From Symsagittifera roscoffensis (taxonomy: Eukaryota; Xenacoelomorpha; Acoela; Convolutidae), in the NCBI RefSeq assembly GCF_963678635.1, contig NC_087069.1, positions 27,208,303-27,272,302 of the forward strand: a stretch of DNA of 64,000 bases. Reading direction: 5' to 3'. Position 1 is the first letter of the stretch. Each line of letters starts with the position of its first letter. Shown in pieces: positions 58,984 through 64,000 of the stretch. Below the pieces are notes generated by a model, which saw nothing but the letters and a program-made list of their open reading frames with translations, was not told the origin of the DNA and did not search any database. The position numbers and the translations under genes were made by a program.

Positions 58984-60359
58984 GGGGCTCTCGAGACGTC
59001 ATTGGTCCCCAGCATTATTATTAATGTATCCAGATGATCCTCGCTCTGGAATTCCATCATTTTGATGACCTGAGCCACTGAGGCTCCTCCAAAGGACAGA
59101 ATGGTAGTCTGACCATAGACGAAGATCTCATTCAGATCTCTCACCAAACTGTCTCCAATGATCAAATGGCGACTCCCTGGGGGAATTACCTGGTCGTTCG
59201 TGGCGGGGTTCCAGCTCATGTCATTCAGGCAGGCTCGAGGATGCTCGGCTGGCACTTGCGTGAACTGATGACGTGCCATCAGATTCTTCCTGATGTCTAC
59301 CACGCGAGACTTCTCAAAGACTCCACCAGGCGCAGAACACGCTATTGTGCGGGTTGCTCGCTCCGAGCTATTTGATGACTGATCACGACGCTGGGAAGGA
59401 ACGATCCTACCCAATGTCCGTCCAGTGGTCCGGTTGATCTCCTCCATTGTCGCTCGGGCCACTTGGTTGAACGATTCTTGGAACTGAGGGGCGAGGTAAG
59501 TGTCAGAAGGATCTGGTATCGTGAACCTTAGACTAGAAGCAGACGGTCGTGTCTGCTGAGGAGCCTCGGGCTCTCTCGATGCACGCAAATCCAGAACCTC
59601 GGTCCCTCTCGATACACACAGCTCCTGAGCTGTTGTCCCGGGGCGTGTGTCGTTGGATCCCTCCGAGGATCTCATGCTCGCCAGGACCTCCGGTGACACT
59701 TGGCTCACCTTCGCCATATACAGCTCCTTCAGGTGCTTTATTTCATCCTCCTTATAAGCCACCTGTAGATCTTCGTATTTCTTCTTCCATTCGTCCCTTT
59801 CTCGAGCTATTGCCCTATACTCCTGGAGTTTGGCACACAGCTCGCTCTGATCTTTCTCCTTCTTTTCCAGCGTCTCGATCGTCTCCGACGTCTGGATCTC
59901 TATCTCACTCACCCTCACTTTCTTCAAAGGAGGAGCGGCTGTAGGAGAGTCGACCGAATGTGACGGGCCTGGCCCATCACGTTGTCTCTTCGCTCCGATG
60001 AGTGGCTGCGCAGGTTGGACGGGTAAGGGCATCTCACCTAGCCGGTGGTCCCTTTGCTCACCTAGTCCTGGCTCACGAGCCAGGTCGTGGCCAGACATTT
60101 CTCCACGCTTCCATCTCATCAATCGGTTTCGGCCTCTCTCGGCGGTCCCGGACTCACCGAAGGCCAACATCAACACGACTTCTGTAGGGCGATTCCCTCG
60201 ACCCTCTCGACCTAGTGCATTGAGGAGTGCGACCACAAACATCGCCAACCCCGGGTCTTCTCGTGTGAAATCACAATCGATCAGCCGCTGATAGATCTCG
60301 TCTAGAGTCGCTCCTAGACTCGCTGAGAGGAATTCCATGAGTTCGTTCGTGTCACCCAT
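58980..60359 (-). CDS. Coiled-coil protein with SGNH/GDSL hydrolase start
   Basis: From ATG 60359: a helical N-terminal domain (residues 1-65), a basic Gly/Pro-rich linker, a coiled coil (about 150-220, many Glu/Lys heptads) and a disordered stretch. From residue about 398 comes the SGNH fold, with block I HLIIGDSLV (catalytic Ser), block II SFGGAS and block III LGTNDV. The frame stops right after block III because of a small deletion; block V continues in the next ORF. SGNH enzymes are esterases, lipases or acetylhydrolases; esterase-type domains are known in some LINE ORF1 proteins. In an LTR element the role is unknown. The helical and coiled-coil start could act as a nucleic-acid or oligomerisation module. 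Confidence 0.85.
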   Translation of the reverse strand: MGDTNELMEFLSASLGATLDEIYQRLIDCDFTREDPGLAMFVVALLNALGREGRGNRPTEVVLMLAFGESGTAERGRNRLMRWKRGEMSGHDLAREPGLGEQRDHRLGEMPLPVQPAQPLIGAKRQRDGPGPSHSVDSPTAAPPLKKVRVSEIEIQTSETIETLEKKEKDQSELCAKLQEYRAIARERDEWKKKYEDLQVAYKEDEIKHLKELYMAKVSQVSPEVLASMRSSEGSNDTRPGTTAQELCVSRGTEVLDLRASREPEAPQQTRPSASSLRFTIPDPSDTYLAPQFQESFNQVARATMEEINRTTGRTLGRIVPSQRRDQSSNSSERATRTIACSAPGGVFEKSRVVDIRKNLMARHQFTQVPAEHPRACLNDMSWNPATNDQVIPPGSRHLIIGDSLVRDLNEIFVYGQTTILSFGGASVAQVIKMMEFQSEDHLDTLIIMLGTNDVSRAP

Positions 60360-60854
60360 TTCTTATCGTGTTGATTCTTCTTGTCGTGTCGTGTAATTTG
60401 TTCGTTTGATTCAATGAATTCAATAAACAATTTCTGATCAATCAAGATCTAAAAAACAAGTCGCGACTTAGAACCATCATTTTTGGATACAACATCAATC
60501 AATTCTTTAAAACTCTCCATTGAAATTCTTTTCACAATTCTGATTTAAAATTTTAGCACCAAGGTGGATCGTCCACCTTTACCTTTGTCAGAGTAGCACG
60601 AATGTGCGCTGTCACCTTGATGACCTGGAGTGCCCCAGGTCTTTTATGAGACAAACATAAAACCTATCATAACAATAGCATAACATAGACACATAAACAT
60701 CACACACCTATACTATCATATAAAAACCTAATCCCTAATAAAAACTTGATCCTAATCTAAACTTAATCCTAATCTCTGTCAAGTTAACTTAATAAAAACC
60801 ATTTACCGCCGAGCGCAACTCTTAGCATATGCTCAGATAGTATTTTTTATGTAA
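60360..60854 (-). other. Spacer between integrase ORF and accessory ORF
   Basis: This is 495 AT-rich bases with no ORF. On the minus strand the accessory ORF starts 495 bases after the integrase stop, so it probably needs its own subgenomic or spliced message. A GC-rich hairpin (CCAAGGTGGATCGTCCACCTT near 60572) and a second (CCTGGAGTGCCCCAGG near 60630) are visible. Confidence 0.45.
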
Positions 60855-62984
60855 TTAAACTTCTAAGTCAGTCTCTGAAAATATCACATGTACAAGTGCG
60901 TACAACTCTCTCGGATGTAGCTTTCCCCTATTTAGATCGTATACTGGCAACGAGAGAGAGGTCACACCTCTCTCAACCAGGAAATTCCTAAGTCGAGTCA
61001 AGGCCAATACCAAGCTCTCCGGATTCACGTGTTGCCTATCAGTAGCTTTCGTAACCAAAAAACACAAATATTTCCCTGGTATCTGCGATGCGACAGGGGG
61101 CAGCGCTATCATCCCTCCCACACCAGGCCTCTGCTTCCACAAAAACTCGATATTTTTATACTCTCTCTTGAAGTCAGCCGCTAGTGCTGTTTTGAAGGTT
61201 ACGTCCGCGGTTATCGCTATGGCGCACGTGCGTTCCGTGAGTATGAAATCGCTGTCCGTTATGACGATATTGTTCGAATAATGGTTCGGTAGATCAAAAT
61301 ACGATTCAAAGATTCGTCCAAAAGGCGGTTTTTTAGCGTTCTCGCCCTCTGTCTCTAGTTCTCCGGTTTCTCTTGCCGATTTCAATTTTTTTATTATCAG
61401 ATTTTCGGTGTGGGTGAGTCCTACCCCCACTCCCCGGACAAAAATATCCATCGACGTCCCCGTCGATCGCCCAAAGTCTAGGAGATCGAGGTTGGATTGT
61501 GGAACACGTAGAGGACCATCTGGGGCGACCCAGTTGGACTCGGTATTGTCATGACTGATGTATTTGACGCCGTCTCTATCGACGTCCTGAATCGTCAGGA
61601 TCGTCTCTTTTGGATCTGTCGGCAGATCATGGAGCCATTCGAGCACGCGCAAGTTTGTTAGTTCTTGCTCATGAGTCTGTTCCGCTTCTGGTTCGAACTC
61701 CACTTCCGGTTCTGATCGATCGTCGATCCAATCTTGATCCATATCGTTCACAAGGTCGATTTCTTCTAGCATCGCCACTTCGTCCAGTCCCACCAGCGAG
61801 TCCATGACATCACTTACTACTATCCTGTCTACAACGAAGTCCTCGCCGTACGGATTGTATTTCTTCTGGTTTTTTCCTCTCTTGCTTTGGCGTGTTTCCA
61901 TAGTGAGAGGAAAGTCAGGCTGTATTCCTTTGTCAATTTCAGTTTGTTCCGGGCAGTCCCAGTCTTCTTCGGCATAAGGTAGAGTTTCATCGTCCACCTC
62001 TACTCGCTCGGTCAACTCGAGATCCAGTGGTAGATCGCAATTGTCCACCACCTCATTCCCGTCGTTCTTGTCGCGAGTACCCCTTTCATTCACTTCACAA
62101 GCAGGATCCACTATCAAATAGTCTCCCTCTTGCATATCCGCTGGGATGCACCAATCCTCTGACGAGGCATTGTGGGGTTTGATATTCTCGTAATGAGCCG
62201 CTCTTCCAGTGCTCAGCCGATAAAAACGACCTCCTTGGTGCACCTCTGTTATCTGAAATGGACCACGCCATTTCTTTAATAATTTCTTGGTTCCTTTTGG
62301 TGGAACCACTTCCTGGAACACCCAGACGTAGTCGCCAACTGAGTAGGCCTTCGCATCAGCTGTCCTTTTGTCAAACCTCTTTTTTTGTCTAATCTGCGCC
62401 TGTTGCGTATTCCTTCTGCATAAGTCATTTAGGTCCTGCTGTCTTCTAATAACATCCCGCACGTACGTTTGCGGTGCTGTCCTCTTCCCCTCATATTCAG
62501 GGTAGAAAAACGTCAACGGGAGCGCTTTTTCATGACCCGTTAACATCATGTGCGGACTTATTCCCGTGGTGGAATGCTCCGTGCTGTTGTAAGCACCCAT
62601 CACTTGCGGCAAGTGCTTGTCCCAGTCATCCATGTAACGCGAGCAATAGACTCTCAGCGTGGATACCAGTGTGCGATTTTGCCTCTCGACTAGGCCATTC
62701 GTTTGCGGGTGATAAGTGGTCGAGTGGGCCTGCGCTACCTGCGACCTCTTCATCAACTCCTTCGTGAGATCGCCCACGAATGCTTTGCCATTGTCCGATT
62801 GGAACGTGATGGGGCAGCCATGCCTCGCTATCCATACATTTATCAGATGATCGCATGTTTCTTCCGCCGATGCTGTCATGCAGGGTGCTGCCTCCGCATA
62901 CTTCGTAAAATGGTCGATCATTACCAGCACCTGATTATAGCCCGTTGCTGTCATGCAGATTTTCTGATGATCAATTTGCACCAC
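60855..62984 (-). CDS. pol: Integrase core with long C-terminal extension and macrodomain-like end
   Basis: The 709 residues begin inside the integrase (a frameshift near 63050 separates it from the HHCC part). The DDE core is complete: QIDHQK (Asp), FQSDNGKAF (Asp), NGLVERQNR (Glu). A chromo-/SH3-like GDYVWVFQ ... KKLLKKWRGPFQITEV region follows. About 300 acidic, disordered residues come next. The last about 150 residues (from about 560: YFDLPNHYS, CAIAITADVTFKTALAADF, PGKYLCFLVTKATD, GVTSLSLPV) have the order and spacing of a macrodomain of the TARG1/OARD1 type, which binds or removes ADP-ribose. The glycine-rich catalytic loop is altered, so activity is uncertain. Confidence 0.9.
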   Translation of the reverse strand: MVQIDHQKICMTATGYNQVLVMIDHFTKYAEAAPCMTASAEETCDHLINVWIARHGCPITFQSDNGKAFVGDLTKELMKRSQVAQAHSTTYHPQTNGLVERQNRTLVSTLRVYCSRYMDDWDKHLPQVMGAYNSTEHSTTGISPHMMLTGHEKALPLTFFYPEYEGKRTAPQTYVRDVIRRQQDLNDLCRRNTQQAQIRQKKRFDKRTADAKAYSVGDYVWVFQEVVPPKGTKKLLKKWRGPFQITEVHQGGRFYRLSTGRAAHYENIKPHNASSEDWCIPADMQEGDYLIVDPACEVNERGTRDKNDGNEVVDNCDLPLDLELTERVEVDDETLPYAEEDWDCPEQTEIDKGIQPDFPLTMETRQSKRGKNQKKYNPYGEDFVVDRIVVSDVMDSLVGLDEVAMLEEIDLVNDMDQDWIDDRSEPEVEFEPEAEQTHEQELTNLRVLEWLHDLPTDPKETILTIQDVDRDGVKYISHDNTESNWVAPDGPLRVPQSNLDLLDFGRSTGTSMDIFVRGVGVGLTHTENLIIKKLKSARETGELETEGENAKKPPFGRIFESYFDLPNHYSNNIVITDSDFILTERTCAIAITADVTFKTALAADFKREYKNIEFLWKQRPGVGGMIALPPVASQIPGKYLCFLVTKATDRQHVNPESLVLALTRLRNFLVERGVTSLSLPVYDLNRGKLHPRELYALVHVIFSETDLEV
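61431..61442 (-). repeat. CTCCCCGGACA(A) motif, integrase-ORF copy
   Basis: Same motif as in the LTR, but here translated in a different frame (FVRGVG) from the copies near 63900 (LSGES). It is followed by ATATCCATCGACG, similar to the LTR copy. Confidence 0.55.
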
Positions 62985-63996
62985 TTCGTTGAAACCTGAC
63001 GACTCTATTGACTGTAGGGGGGACCTTAGTTTCCTGGGATCCTTTGCCTGTTGAAAAGCATGCGGCTATCCATTTCTCACAAGCCTTCTTCAATCCCGGC
63101 CATTCGAATCGTTTCTGTATCCTGTTATATACTTTGTCCACGCCTTGATGACCCATCTGATCATGTGAACGAAAGAGCAATTCGGTCTGGTACAACTGTG
63201 GTAACACTATTGAATTGTATTTACAAAGGACCTTGTCCTCCTCTTTTCGTTTGCAGGCTACGATTCCGTCCTTGTTCAGGTACAACAAGTTGTTTCGCTT
63301 CAGGTAGAATTGCTTCAGGATTTTGTAGCTGTCTTCTTCCAAATCTCCCTTGTCTGGTGCTCCATTCTCGATCCATCTCTTCAGACTGCTCGTCATTCTG
63401 TCATTTCGTTGAGCCTTTAGGAGATCCGACAGCCTGTACCTGGCTTTCAAATACGTCTTCACCACGTTCATTTGCCCACTCATTATCTCCGGAGCATGAG
63501 CATCGTCCATCAGCTTGACACACCATATCTTTTTCAAAGGCGTCGCTTCCTGCACAGATGGTTCCAGATTGGTACGGACGACCGTACCATGTGGCAGCAA
63601 TCTGGTTGGGCGTTTCGAAACTGCTATCAGCTCGAGCTCGTCCGCGGCATTATCTACCACAGTGCCCTCTTCATCTGAGGTGTATCTGTCCCTGTCTGGA
63701 TCCTGATGTGTTTCCCGGTCCAGCCCACGCTGCTTCCAGTCTACCAATAAGGAGTGGATTGCGATTTCTGACATATCGGAATTGGAAGTTGTTTCAGACG
63801 TGTTGTCCCAGGACTGGGGTCCCGAGTCAACACTTGAGTCGACTGATTCTCCAACATCATACTCCAAGTTGTTTGAGATGTTTCTCGACTCCCCGGACAA
63901 AACTCTGTCCATCGGTTGCTTTGAACCCGACTCCCCGGACAAAATTTTGCCCCTAGGTGGTCTAGTCAACCTCTCCCCGGACAGGTCGTCCTGCAC
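62971..63996 (-). pseudogene. pol: Pol segment with LSGES repeats and HHCC zinc domain, frameshifted end
   Basis: The frame is open from the window edge. It starts with a disordered acidic region holding three LSGE(S/R) units (the CTCCCCGGACA motif in coding form). Then comes a region typical of the RNase H-integrase linker, and the integrase HHCC domain (SHDQMGHQG ... KWIAAC). A small indel near 63050 throws the frame off inside the CxxC, so the last about 25 residues are out of frame and the true continuation is the next ORF. RT and RNase H should lie just right of 64000. Confidence 0.85.
63889..63983 (-). repeat. Three CTCCCCGGACA motifs in the pol linker
   Basis: Copies at 63889, 63931 and 63973 are spaced exactly 42 bases apart and encode LSGES, LSGES and LSGER. 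The first is followed by a TCCATCG block as in distant copies. Confidence 0.6.
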
Positions 63997-64000
63997 GGGC

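Larger units (their letters stand above)
49874..64000 (-). mobile_element. Second giant Ty3/gypsy LTR retrotransposon, 3' part
   Basis: It reads right to left: pol end with HHCC integrase, macrodomain-like extension, coiled-coil + SGNH ORF, 1894-residue ORF, polypurine tract and LTR. Gag, protease, RT and the 5' LTR should lie beyond 64000. Its 14.1 kb in the window already exceeds most gypsy elements. Coding GC is clearly higher than in the flanking DNA and in element 1. It inserted into PLE2. Frame breaks near 63050, 58978 and 58777 suggest mild decay, while the longest ORF is intact. Confidence 0.92.

Overview
This is animal (metazoan) nuclear DNA. It contains spliced genes with GT-AG introns, including a PH + IRS/PTB docking protein and a SAM-domain protein, in an AT-rich background crowded with LTR retrotransposons, Penelope-like elements, a Tc1/mariner relic, hAT-type and foldback MITEs, and tRNA-derived relics. 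An invertebrate is likely, but the sequence does not fix the phylum.

Layout. (1) 1-18868: one very large Ty3/gypsy element on the + strand between LTRs that match over 375 bp with 7 differences. It carries gag, PR-RT-RNaseH-IN, a small membrane ORF, a Pro/Ser-rich ORF, an intact 872-residue envelope-like glycoprotein and a further unknown ORF. Most frames are broken by stops or frameshifts. (2) 18869-46990: host territory with three minus-strand genes that I could model. They are a secreted protein of unknown family (21333-24735), a 142-residue SAMD15-like protein (33571-36410, three exons) and a 599-residue DOK-type adaptor (40042-44453, four exons). Between and inside them lie two unnamed dispersed repeat families (R1 and R2), a MITE family with two copies, three foldback elements, a Tc1/mariner relic and tRNA-like relics. 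(3) 46990-49873: a decayed Penelope-like relic carrying a hAT-type MITE with a perfect 8-bp target duplication, followed by a second Penelope-like RT that holds a PHD finger between RT motifs B and C. (4) 49874-64000: the 3' part of a second giant Ty3/gypsy element on the minus strand, inserted into that second Penelope-like element and running off the right edge. After the integrase it encodes a macrodomain-like region, a coiled-coil + SGNH hydrolase ORF and a 1894-residue ORF with no recognisable domain.

How it fits together. The two giant elements are the most unusual content. The first looks like an endogenised enveloped retrovirus-like element, because gag-pol is followed by a glycoprotein with signal peptide, membrane anchor and a PTAP tail motif. 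The second has no envelope in view but carries enzyme-like accessory domains and a CTCCCCGGACA motif that recurs in its LTR and coding region in different reading frames. The host genes are ordinary signalling and ciliary-type genes whose introns have collected transposons. No window-internal source of active transposase is intact.
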